Part shown: piece by piece, positions 7,809-13,581 of the stretch
How positions within the stretch are numbered: position 1 is the first letter of the stretch
Layout of the letters: each line of letters opens with the position of its first letter
From: Methanobrevibacter sp.
GTDB lineage: Archaea; Methanobacteriota; Methanobacteria; Methanobacteriales; Methanobacteriaceae
Reading direction: 5' to 3'
Length of the DNA: 14,502 bases
Assembly: GCA_009784145.1 (NCBI GenBank)
Contig: WRCI01000023.1
Coordinates: 1-14,502, forward strand
Notes under the pieces: generated by a model
The model's input: the letters and a program-made list of their open reading frames with translations, nothing else
Databases searched by the model: none
What the model was told of the DNA's origin: nothing
Made by a program: the position numbers and the translations under genes

Positions 7809-7920
7809 GGAATTTGATTTGAATATAAAGATTTATATTTAGGAATTTGATTTGAATATAAAGATTTATATTTAGGAATTTGATTTGAATATAAAGATTT
7901 ATATTTAGGAATTTAATTTG
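7809..7920. repeat. 33 bp tandem repeat x3.4
   Basis: A 33 bp unit (GGAATTTGATTTGAATATAA then AGATTTATATTTA) starts at 7809, 7842, 7875 and, partially, 7908. It lies between the divergent cofH and RhuM genes, inside the region that should carry both promoters. Confidence 0.92.
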
Positions 7921-8012
7921 AAAAGTAGTGATTTTTAGTTTTATTTTTCATTTTTTATTATTTTCTTTTAATATTTAGAGTTAAATAGCAGGATTTTTTA
8001 TTACTTTCCATG

Positions 8013-8047
8013 AGCACTTACCAAAATAGTAATATTATGAAAGTGCT
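8013..8047. other. 7 bp inverted repeat upstream of the RhuM gene
   Basis: AGCACTT at 8013-8019 and AAGTGCT at 8041-8047 are perfect inverted arms separated by 21 nt, in a slightly GC-richer island 70 bp before the RhuM start. It could be an operator or part of an RNA leader. The arms are short, so chance is possible. Confidence 0.3.
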
Positions 8048-8115
8048 AGTTAATGTTAATGAGTAAAAAAAAAGATTTGAAAATATTAAAAAATTGAAAC
8101 ATAAAAGTGATTAAA

Positions 8116-9141
8116 ATGACAAATAAAAAGGAAGTAGTAACAACATTATTATATATTGGAGCTGAAGGTGCTGTTGAAGGGGATTTTATCATTGATCGTG
8201 AAAATGAAACATTATGGGCTACGCAAAGAACAATGGCAGAATTATTTAAAAAAAAAGTAAACACGATTGTTGAACATTTACAAAATATATTCAAAACTAA
8301 TGAATTAAATGAAATTTCAACTAGTCGGAATTTCCGAGTAGTTCAAAAAGAAGGAAATAGAAATGTAGAAAGAGACCTTAAATTTTATAATCTTGATGCT
8401 ATGATTGCTGTTGGTTATAGAGTAAATTCTAAGGAAGGTACACAATTTAGAATCTGGGTTACAAGCATATTAAAAGAATACATGGTAAAAGGTTTTGTTT
8501 TAGATGACGAATTATTGAAAAATGGGACTCGATTTGGCAAAGATTATTTTGATGAATTATTAGAAAGAATAAGGGAAATTAGAGTTAGTGAAAGAAGATT
8601 CAATCAAAAAATAACCGATATATATGCTACAAGTCATGATTATAATCCACAAGCAGAAATATCTAGAAAATTTTTCGCATCAGTACAAAATAAGTTAATC
8701 TATGCAGTCAGTGGGAAAACTGCTTCTGAAATAATAATTGAAAGAGCAGACAGTGACAAAATTAACATGGGATTAACATCATGGAAAAATCCACGAGGTA
8801 AAATTTTAATGAGTGATTTGGTAATATCTAAAAATTATCTTAATAAAGATGAATTAGATAATTTAAATATTACTGTTGAAGGTTTTTTGTTATTAGCTGA
8901 AAGTAGAGCAAAGAGGCAAATACCTACTTCAATGGCAGAATGGAATGATATTTTGATAAATTTCATTAAAATAAACCAATTACCAATTTTAACGCATAAA
9001 GGTAAAATTACTGCTGAAGAAGCTAAAGAAATTGCTAAAAAACATTATAAAAAGTTTAAAATCATTCAAGATAAAGATTTTGAATCTGATTTTGACAAGA
9101 TGATTGAAGAAGTAAAGAGAATTGAAAATTCTCTAATTTGA
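8116..9141 (+). CDS. Virulence RhuM family protein
   Basis: A 341-residue member of the RhuM family (named after the Salmonella SPI-3 gene; molecular function unproven). The N-terminal part has a helix-turn-helix-like segment at 34-59 (WATQRTMAELF and following). Next comes the family core at 91-135, with the pattern Y-x-L-D-x-M...GYRVNS...QFRIW...EYMVKGF also seen in phage antirepressor-type proteins. Residues 136-341 are helical and charged, with no membrane segment or signal peptide. RhuM genes often sit in mobile or defence islands, but here the gene stands alone among housekeeping genes, which suggests acquisition. The start is the ATG at 8116, preceded by GTGAT at 8107-8111 with 4 nt spacing; a GTG at 8107 in frame is the ribosome-binding site rather than the start. 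Confidence 0.85.
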   Translation: MTNKKEVVTTLLYIGAEGAVEGDFIIDRENETLWATQRTMAELFKKKVNTIVEHLQNIFKTNELNEISTSRNFRVVQKEGNRNVERDLKFYNLDAMIAVGYRVNSKEGTQFRIWVTSILKEYMVKGFVLDDELLKNGTRFGKDYFDELLERIREIRVSERRFNQKITDIYATSHDYNPQAEISRKFFASVQNKLIYAVSGKTASEIIIERADSDKINMGLTSWKNPRGKILMSDLVISKNYLNKDELDNLNITVEGFLLLAESRAKRQIPTSMAEWNDILINFIKINQLPILTHKGKITAEEAKEIAKKHYKKFKIIQDKDFESDFDKMIEEVKRIENSLI

Positions 9142-9158
9142 AAATAATATTTTCAAAT
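9136..9158 (+). terminator. 10 bp hairpin overlapping the RhuM stop codon
   Basis: Perfect inverted repeat ATTTGAAAAT / ATTTTCAAAT with a 3 nt loop (9146-9148). The TGA stop is inside the left arm. It is followed by A7, not T, so a role as a + strand terminator is doubtful; mRNA 3'-end protection is another possibility. Confidence 0.4.
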
Positions 9159-9660
9159 AAAAAAATAGAAGGGAAAATTAATTAAATTATAAATTTTCAG
9201 TTTCAGAAAAAATAATATATTGATAGTAGGGTTTATTTTTTTCTATTTTCTTTAATATTTTTTTTAAAAATTTAACTTTTCATAAATCAGGAATTTTAGC
9301 TTTTTAAAAAGCTTCATTAGGATTGTTTTAATATAATATTGAATTTTTTTACTTTATTTTCCGTGTTTATATGTTATTTATTTTATATTTATTTTTAATC
9401 AGATTTTTTTACTTTAACATTATTATAAATAATTATTTAATTGATATACAAGAATATTAGTTGATATTAATTCTTTTTTAACAAAAACAAATAATTTAAA
9501 TAATTTATTCATCTTAGTTTTTCTGTTTAATATTATATTATTTTTGTGAATTTAAGATTATTTTTTCTTTAAATATCATAGAAATGATTAAAAATTTTTG
9601 ATTATATAATTGTAATAAATTTAATATATAATTTCAAAATATCAGTAGATTTCATTAGTT
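9159..9660. other. Spacer before the histone gene
   Basis: A+T-rich DNA without a credible ORF on either strand. The only distinct structure is the perfect 16 bp palindrome AGCTTTTTAAAAAGCT at 9298-9313. No tandem array of the kind seen in the first 8 kb was found here. Confidence 0.4.
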
Positions 9661-9666
9661 TAAAAT

Positions 9667-9681
9667 CGAAACCTTTATATA
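9667..9681 (+). promoter_or_regulatory. BRE and TATA box of the histone gene
   Basis: CGAAAC (9667-9672, TFB recognition element) directly precedes TTTATATA (9674-9681), the methanogen box A consensus. Transcription should start about 25 nt downstream, near 9700, leaving a leader of about 15 nt that holds the Shine-Dalgarno GGAGGTG (9704-9710). Confidence 0.8.
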
Positions 9682-9715
9682 CTGTATAATACTATTTTAA
9701 ATTGGAGGTGAAAAT

Positions 9716-9916
9716 ATGAGTGAATTACCAATCGCACCTGTAGGTCGTATATTAAAAAATGCCGGTGCTCAAAGAATTAGTGATGACGCAAAAGTTGCAT
9801 TAGCTGAAGCACTAGAAGAAAAAGGTGAAGCATTAGCTAAAAGTGCTGTTCAATATGCTCGCCATGCCGGTAGGAAAACTGTAAAAGCTGAAGATATAAA
9901 ATTAGCTATTAAATAA
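9716..9916 (+). CDS. Archaeal histone (HMf/HMt family)
   Basis: A 66-residue single histone-fold protein that dimerises and wraps DNA into archaeal chromatin. It opens with [20 protein letters not shown] (3-22), matching the N-terminal helix and first DNA-contact loop. The long central helix follows, and then [18 protein letters not shown] at the C-terminus, with the conserved Arg/Lys-Thr-Val loop. Length is exactly that of the family and there is no tail. The start follows GGAGGTG at 5 nt. It has its own strong promoter and terminator, as expected for an abundant monocistronic message. Codon and base use is richer in GC than its spacers. Confidence 0.96.
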   Translation: MSELPIAPVGRILKNAGAQRISDDAKVALAEALEEKGEALAKSAVQYARHAGRKTVKAEDIKLAIK

Positions 9917-9930
9917 GAAAAGTTTGAACT

Positions 9931-9962
9931 ATTGGCCGATTCTGGCCAATTTTCTTTTTTTT
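9931..9962 (+). terminator. Hairpin plus oligo-T terminator of the histone gene
   Basis: Perfect 7 bp stem ATTGGCC / GGCCAAT with a 6 nt loop, followed by TTTCTTTTTTTT. It begins 14 nt after the histone stop. The GC-rich stem stands out from its surroundings. Confidence 0.8.
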
Positions 9963-10360
9963 ATTAGTTGTTTTATTCGGCTAATTAATTTAAATTTAAT
10001 TTTTTAATTTAATTACTTTTTATATATTTTTTTAGAGTATTAATTACTTTATAGACACCAGTCTATACTTTATTTGAAAATATTATTCAATTTAATAAAG
10101 ATTATATAATTTTTTCAAATCTTAAAAATAAATAGATTTTTATATCTTAAAATATAAAAATACAATTTTATATCTTAATCATTTTATATTTTAAAAAATA
10201 TTAAATATATTATATTATTTTAAAAAATAATGAATATATTATTTAAAACTATATTGTTTTAAAATATATTATTTAAAAAATAATGAATATATTATTTAGA
10301 AATATATTATTTAAAACTACATTATTTAAAAAATAAAAAATAATTTTCTAAAATAGAAAA
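9963..10360. other. A+T-rich spacer with degenerate repeats
   Basis: No ORF seen. From about 10185 to 10340 the sequence is a degenerate mixture of ATATTATTTAAAA and AAAAATAATGAATATATTAT-type units without a fixed period. One GC-richer dyad at 10050-10067 is listed separately. Confidence 0.4.
10050..10067. other. Short perfect dyad TATAGAC-acca-GTCTATA
   Basis: Seven-base perfect arms around a 4 nt loop, isolated in very A+T-rich DNA 133 nt after the histone gene. No oligo-T follows directly. It could be a protein-binding site or a second weak RNA 3' structure. Confidence 0.35.
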
Positions 10361-10362
10361 TG

Positions 10363-10370
10363 TTATATAA
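10363..10370 (+). promoter_or_regulatory. Probable TATA box of the tRNA pair
   Basis: TTATATAA preceded by AGAAAATG (purine-rich BRE position). It lies 36 bp before the mature 5' end of tRNA-Val, which places the predicted start about 10 nt ahead of the tRNA. Confidence 0.5.
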
Positions 10371-10398
10371 GATATAAACTAAATTTAATTAAGGTATG

Positions 10399-10470
10399 GG
10401 GCCGGTGGTCTAGGGGTATGATACCGCCTTGACATGGCGGTGATCACGAGTTCGAATCTCGTTCGGCCCA
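10399..10470 (+). tRNA. tRNA-Val (GAC)
   Basis: A complete cloverleaf of 72 nt. The acceptor stem is GGGCCGG / TCGGCCC with one G-U pair. The anticodon stem CCGCC / GGCGG encloses loop TTGACAT with anticodon GAC at 10431-10433. The T arm ACGAG-TTCGAAT-CTCGT follows, and the discriminator is A. CCA is not encoded. It is the first of two tandem tRNAs. Confidence 0.95.
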
Positions 10471-10472
10471 TT

Positions 10473-10545
<73 letters not shown>

Positions 10546-10566
10546 TTCTTTTTTACTTATTTTTTT
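10546..10566 (+). terminator. Oligo-T tract after tRNA-Phe
   Basis: Two T runs (T6 at 10549-10554 and T7 at 10560-10566) start 4 nt after the tRNA, the usual arrangement for archaeal stable-RNA termination. Confidence 0.6.
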
Positions 10567-10760
10567 AAATCTTTTTAATACTTTTTAAATCTTTTTAAAT
10601 CTTTTTAATACTTTTTAGTATTTTTCATTGTTAAGGAATATTTTGCTTATTTTTAATATTTATTTGAAAAACAGTAAAATTTAAGAACTCTAATTATATA
10701 ATTATAATATAACAAATAAATTATTTTTAAATTTATTTAAAAAAATAAATGGTGATAAGA

Positions 10761-10925
10761 TTGGTAAATACATCTTCAAAAAATGCGGAAAAAGACTGTA
10801 CGAAAGTAAAATGTAAATGTCTATATAGGGATTGTTTGAATACTCCTAGATGGGTTTGTCCTAGATGTGCTAGAGTATATGAACTCGTAGACAATGAGTA
10901 TGTACTAACAGTTGATCTTTCTTAA
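10761..10925 (+). CDS. Small Cys-rich (zinc-ribbon-like) protein, 54 residues
   Basis: A short gene below usual length cut-offs. GGTGAT at 10751-10756 lies 4 nt before a TTG start. An ATG at 10749 in the same frame would add four residues but overlaps the ribosome-binding site. The product has six cysteines in 24 residues (Cys13, 18, 20, 25, 33, 36), ending in a CPRC knuckle followed by ARVYELVD and a short beta-like tail. Cys33 and Cys36 with two of the earlier cysteines could form one zinc site. The cysteine density and good ribosome-binding site in otherwise A+T-rich DNA argue that it is real. I do not recognise the family; a nucleic-acid-binding or adaptor role is only a guess. It follows the tRNA pair, separated from it by T-rich DNA. 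Confidence 0.65.
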   Translation: MVNTSSKNAEKDCTKVKCKCLYRDCLNTPRWVCPRCARVYELVDNEYVLTVDLS

Positions 10926-10990
10926 TAAATTTTTCTTATTTTTTTTAAAAATTAATAATACTTTTTTGCTAATTTTTATTCCTTTTTAAA

Positions 10991-11062
10991 AAGATTTTTC
11001 ACACTTTTCAATTAGCTATTCTTTATAAGATTTTTCAGACTTTTCAATTAGCTATTTTTTAT
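10991..11062. repeat. 36 bp tandem repeat x2
   Basis: Two copies starting AAGATTTTTCA at 10991 and 11027, differing at only a couple of positions. They lie between the Cys-rich gene and the second cofH paralogue, the only clear tandem array found right of 8 kb. Confidence 0.85.
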
Positions 11063-11189
11063 AAAATTTTTTCTTAATTGAATTTAGATTTCAAAATAAT
11101 AATTATATTTAAATACTTTAATTTTATATTAAATATTATTCCTATTATAAAACTAGATATATTAAAATTTTATTATAAAGTGATATGAT

Positions 11190-12311
11190 ATGTTCGATAA
11201 ATTACCTATTTCTCTTAAAACCCAAAAAATTTTAGAAAAAGCACTTGATGAGCAGATATCTTATGAAGATGCAAATTATTTAATAAATGTTAATGGTTCT
11301 GATTTGTTTGCTTTAATTGCAACAGCTGATTATTTAAGAAAAGAAATAGTCGGTGATAATGTAACTTTTATTAATAATTGTAATATTAATTTTACCAATG
11401 TTTGTACTGTTAGATGTGGTTTTTGTGCTTTTGCACGTGATTTAGGTGATGATGATGCTTATATTTTAACTGATGAAGAAATATTAGAAAAAGCTTCTCA
11501 AGCTGTAAAAAATGGAGCTAGAGAGTTTTGTCTAATGGGTGGTGTTCTTCCTGATGCAGATATTGAATATTATGAAGATTTACTTAAATTACTAAAAAGT
11601 GAATTTCCAAAAGTCGCAATCCATGGATTTTCACCAACAATGATTTATGATGCTGCTTTAAAATCTGAAATGAATATTGATGATTCATTCAAAGCACTAA
11701 AAAAAGCAGGATTAGATACATTACCTGGAACTGCAGCAGAAATTTTAACAGATAGATCAAGGAATTTAATTTGTCCTTCAAAAGTAAGTGTTTCAAAGTG
11801 GATAGATATTGTAAAAGAGTCTCATAATAATGGAATTCCAAGTTCAGCTACAATTATGTATGGACATGTAGAAAAAATTCAAGAACGTGTTGAACATTTA
11901 GATATTTTAAGAAAAATCCAAGAAGAAACTAAAGGGTTTACTGAATTAATTCCTATGACTTTTATGCATGAGTATTCTCCAATTTATAATGCTGGAGAGA
12001 GAAATTTAGGTGCAACTGGCACACAAGATTTAAAATTATATGCTGTAAGTAGATTAATGTTTAGAGATTTAATTCCAAATATACAAGTGTCTTGGGTTAA
12101 AATGGGTTTTAGATTTGCTCAAGTATCCCTAACAGCTGGAACTAATGATTTAGGCGGAACTTTAGGAGGGGATGAATTATCCCAAGCTTCAGGAGCTCCA
12201 GACGGTGTTGATGCTTCTATTGAACAGCTGTCTAACATTGTTAAAGATCTTGGTAGAGTGCCTATTGAAAGAAATTCTAAATATACAGAATTTTATCCTA
12301 TTGATTATTAG
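11190..12311 (+). CDS. Divergent CofH paralogue (radical SAM, FO synthase subunit 2 family)
   Basis: A 373-residue radical SAM protein that aligns without gaps to the CofH at 6624-7739 over about 340 residues and shares its cluster motif at Cys72-x3-Cys76-x2-Cys79 (CTVRCGFC), LPGTAAEIL (178-186) and [11 protein letters not shown]. Several positions kept in the first copy are changed: Gln116 of QGG is Met (CLMGGVL), Glu151 of FSPMEI is Met (FSPTMI), and the Glu327-Glu328-Asn329 segment is Gly-Asp-Glu. An extra Cys64 replaces Trp64. If those positions bind substrate, this copy acts on something other than the CofH substrate; otherwise it is a second FO synthase subunit. The start ATG follows GTGAT by 5 nt. 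A flavodoxin-like gene follows 102 bp downstream on the same strand. Its last 17 codons have a partial copy at 12925-12975. Confidence 0.85.
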   Translation: MFDKLPISLKTQKILEKALDEQISYEDANYLINVNGSDLFALIATADYLRKEIVGDNVTFINNCNINFTNVCTVRCGFCAFARDLGDDDAYILTDEEILEKASQAVKNGAREFCLMGGVLPDADIEYYEDLLKLLKSEFPKVAIHGFSPTMIYDAALKSEMNIDDSFKALKKAGLDTLPGTAAEILTDRSRNLICPSKVSVSKWIDIVKESHNNGIPSSATIMYGHVEKIQERVEHLDILRKIQEETKGFTELIPMTFMHEYSPIYNAGERNLGATGTQDLKLYAVSRLMFRDLIPNIQVSWVKMGFRFAQVSLTAGTNDLGGTLGGDELSQASGAPDGVDASIEQLSNIVKDLGRVPIERNSKYTEFYPIDY

Positions 12312-12413
12312 ATTGAAAATAGGGATAATATTATTTTTTTACTTATAATACTATTTTATATAGATTTATAATTCATAAAACTTCATTTTAATGAAATATG
12401 AGAGAGGGTTTAA

Positions 12414-12923
12414 ATGAAAATAGCTATTTTATATGGAACAAAGTATGGCACTACAGAAAAAGTTGTTGAATCAATATCTAAATTAATAAAGAATCATAAT
12501 AAAGATGATAATGGATCTATTGATGTTAAACTTATAAATCTTAAAGAGAATGATGATGTAAATCTTGATTGTGACGTGTTAATAATTGGAAGCTCTCTTT
12601 ATATGGGTAGAATTAGAAAAGAAGTTAGGAATTTTCTTAAAAAATATAAAGACATTTTAATTGAAAAACATTTTGCTTTGTTTATTTGTGGAGTTAATGA
12701 AGTGGAAGGAATAAAGCAAGTTAATGAAGTATTTCCTCAAGAAATCCTAGATCATAGTATAGCCACAGCATTTTTAGGAGGAGAACTTAACTTAGATAAA
12801 ATGAAATTTTTGGATAAAAAAATCGCCCAACTTATAATTAAAGGTGCTGATAAAAAATTTAAAATAGATGATGTAGCTATTGATGAATTTGTACAAAAAA
12901 TAAAATCTTCAATAGACTATTAA
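12414..12923 (+). CDS. Flavodoxin-fold protein (flavodoxin_5 / HemG-like family)
   Basis: A 169-residue soluble flavodoxin-domain protein. The N-terminus MKIAILYGTKYGTTEKVVE carries the FMN phosphate-binding loop (GTKYGTTE, 8-15). The second loop follows the strand DVLIIGSSLYMGRIRKEVRNF at about 55-75, and FALFICGVNE gives the next strand. This pattern matches the flavodoxin_5 family, which includes menaquinone-dependent protoporphyrinogen oxidase HemG; methanogens lack that heme route as a rule, so a general electron-transfer role is more likely. GAGAGGG precedes the ATG by 5-6 nt. A TTTTATATAG box near 12354 could give it its own promoter, and a small hairpin (TTCATTTTAATGAA) lies in the leader. 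It follows the CofH paralogue and precedes a cofH tail relic. Confidence 0.82.
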   Translation: MKIAILYGTKYGTTEKVVESISKLIKNHNKDDNGSIDVKLINLKENDDVNLDCDVLIIGSSLYMGRIRKEVRNFLKKYKDILIEKHFALFICGVNEVEGIKQVNEVFPQEILDHSIATAFLGGELNLDKMKFLDKKIAQLIIKGADKKFKIDDVAIDEFVQKIKSSIDY

Positions 12924-12924
12924 A

Positions 12925-12975
12925 TTGCCTGTTGAAAGAAATTCTAAATATAGTGAATTTTATCTTATCAATCTA
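12925..12975 (+). pseudogene. Relic of a third cofH 3' end
   Basis: Starting 2 nt after the flavodoxin stop, 51 nt align without gaps to the last 17 codons of the CofH paralogue (12258-12308): 41 of 51 bases match, including an exact 21 nt run. The reading is LPVERNSKYSEFYLINL against VPIERNSKYTEFYPIDY. The substitutions are mostly conservative (Ile/Val, Thr/Ser, Asp/Asn), so the copy seems to have diverged as coding sequence before the rest was lost. It has no start or upstream body here. Confidence 0.8.
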
Positions 12976-13056
12976 ATATCTCTTAACTTATAAAAAATTA
13001 TTATTTTGTGTATTGAATTTATAATAAATAGGTATACTAAGCCCCTCACCTCATAT

Positions 13057-13146
13057 TTAAATTAATAATTCAATTAGGAGGTATGATATGCAGATGATTA
13101 ATATGTTAAAAGCATCTATTATAAATACTTTAAGATTATCTGACAT
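13057..13146 (-). CDS. Candidate 29-residue hydrophobic small protein
   Basis: An ATG at 13146 on the - strand is preceded by AGGAGGTGAT (13150-13159), a perfect ten-base complement of the archaeal 16S 3' end, with 3 nt spacing. The ORF reads M-S-D-N-L-K followed by a hydrophobic stretch (FIIDAFNILIICISYLLI, 8-25) able to span a membrane once, and ends LIELLI before TAA. The leader would contain the hairpin at 13173-13202, and a TTTATATG box on the - strand at 13239-13246 could be its promoter. On the opposite strand AGGAGGT (13076-13082) precedes a 25-codon ORF (13088-13165), so the two readings overlap antisense and cannot be told apart with certainty. A+T richness favours hydrophobic codons, so the membrane segment alone proves little. 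No family recognised. Confidence 0.4.
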   Translation of the reverse strand: MSDNLKVFIIDAFNILIICISYLLIELLI

Positions 13147-13170
13147 AATATCACCTCCTTTTTGATTATT
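13064..13170. repeat. Near-palindromic element with inward-facing Shine-Dalgarno sequences
   Basis: AGGAGGT-at-GATAT at 13076-13089 pairs with ATATCACCTCCT at 13148-13159: 12 base pairs with a 2 nt bulge. Similarity extends outward (AATAATTCAATT on the left against AATAATCAAAA read on the - strand at the right). Each end therefore carries a strong Shine-Dalgarno facing inward, and each transcript would also contain the matching anti-Shine-Dalgarno. Confidence 0.7.
13088..13165 (+). CDS. Alternative 25-residue small ORF on the + strand
   Basis: ATG at 13088 follows AGGAGGT by 5 nt. The product begins MQMINMLKAS and ends DIISPPF. Its last codons are the anti-Shine-Dalgarno arm of the palindrome. 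An upstream ACCTC (13047-13051) could also pair with GAGGT, so its ribosome site has two possible partners. It looks less protein-like than the - strand ORF it overlaps. It is listed because its ribosome-binding site is strong. Confidence 0.2.
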   Translation: MQMINMLKASIINTLRLSDIISPPF

Positions 13171-13172
13171 TA

Positions 13173-13202
13173 AGGAGAAGCCATTAGTGTGGGACTTCTC
13201 CT
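13173..13202. other. 8 bp hairpin AGGAGAAG / CTTCTCCT
   Basis: Perfect 8 bp arms (13173-13180 and 13195-13202) around a 14 nt loop. It lies just beyond the near-palindrome, in the putative leader of the - strand small ORF. There is no oligo-T on either side, so it is not an obvious terminator. The loop and right arm recur at 13345-13361. Confidence 0.6.
13183..13199. repeat. 17 bp direct repeat, copy 1
   Basis: ATTAGTGTGGGACTTCT matches 13345-13361 at 16 of 17 positions. The motif is markedly GC-richer than its surroundings. Copy 1 forms the loop and right arm of the hairpin at 13173-13202. Confidence 0.65.
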
Positions 13203-13344
13203 GAAAAATATTCTACAGCTTAGGAGTCTAGTAATACCATATAAATTATATATAATACTAAATATATAAATATTACTATAATAAAATTAAGTAGTAAAAT
13301 AATATAAATGAAAAAACTTAAATACTAGAAAAATTAATATAAAT

Positions 13345-13381
13345 ATTAGTGTGGGGCTTCTGAAATTCATTTTAAATGAAT
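13345..13381. repeat. 17 bp direct repeat, copy 2, with adjacent hairpin
   Basis: ATTAGTGTGGGGCTTCT (13345-13361) repeats copy 1 but lacks the pairing left arm. It is followed at once by another small hairpin, ATTCATT-tta-AATGAAT (13365-13381), then CTCACTCCTA and a T7 run. It may be a decayed copy of the structured leader seen at 13173-13202. Confidence 0.55.
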
Positions 13382-13561
13382 CTCACTCCTATTTTTTTAA
13401 AAAAAATAATTATTTATTTTCGATTTTGAATATATATTGATATTTTTTCATGAATTTGTAAAATCTCCAGTGCATAGTAAAATTATACAAGAACGAATTT
13501 ATTCTTTAAATATTTAAACTTATTTATGCTGTAATCTAAAAATAATATATAATATAATCAT
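13382..13561. other. Spacer between the small-ORF region and deoC
   Basis: A+T-rich, no credible ORF. A T7 run near 13391 could end + strand transcripts coming through the element. Confidence 0.35.
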
Positions 13562-13567
13562 AAAAAA
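13562..13567 (-). terminator. Oligo-T tract after deoC
   Basis: A6 on the + strand gives T6 on the deoC transcript, 14 nt after its stop codon. Confidence 0.4.
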
Positions 13568-13581
13568 GGTTAAACATAATT

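Noticed and set aside
8046..8294. 82-codon ORF on the - strand over the RhuM start
   Set aside because: Antisense to the conserved N-terminal domain of RhuM; no ribosome-binding site and no family resemblance.
9298..9313. AGCTTTTTAAAAAGCT palindrome as a terminator or operator
   Set aside because: It has no loop, is mostly A/T and lies in the middle of a spacer; palindromes of this kind are expected by chance at this composition.
13453..13475. Short - strand ORF (about 13 codons) near 13453 with an upstream GGAG
   Set aside because: The GGAG is about 14 nt from the ATG, too far, and the ORF is very short.
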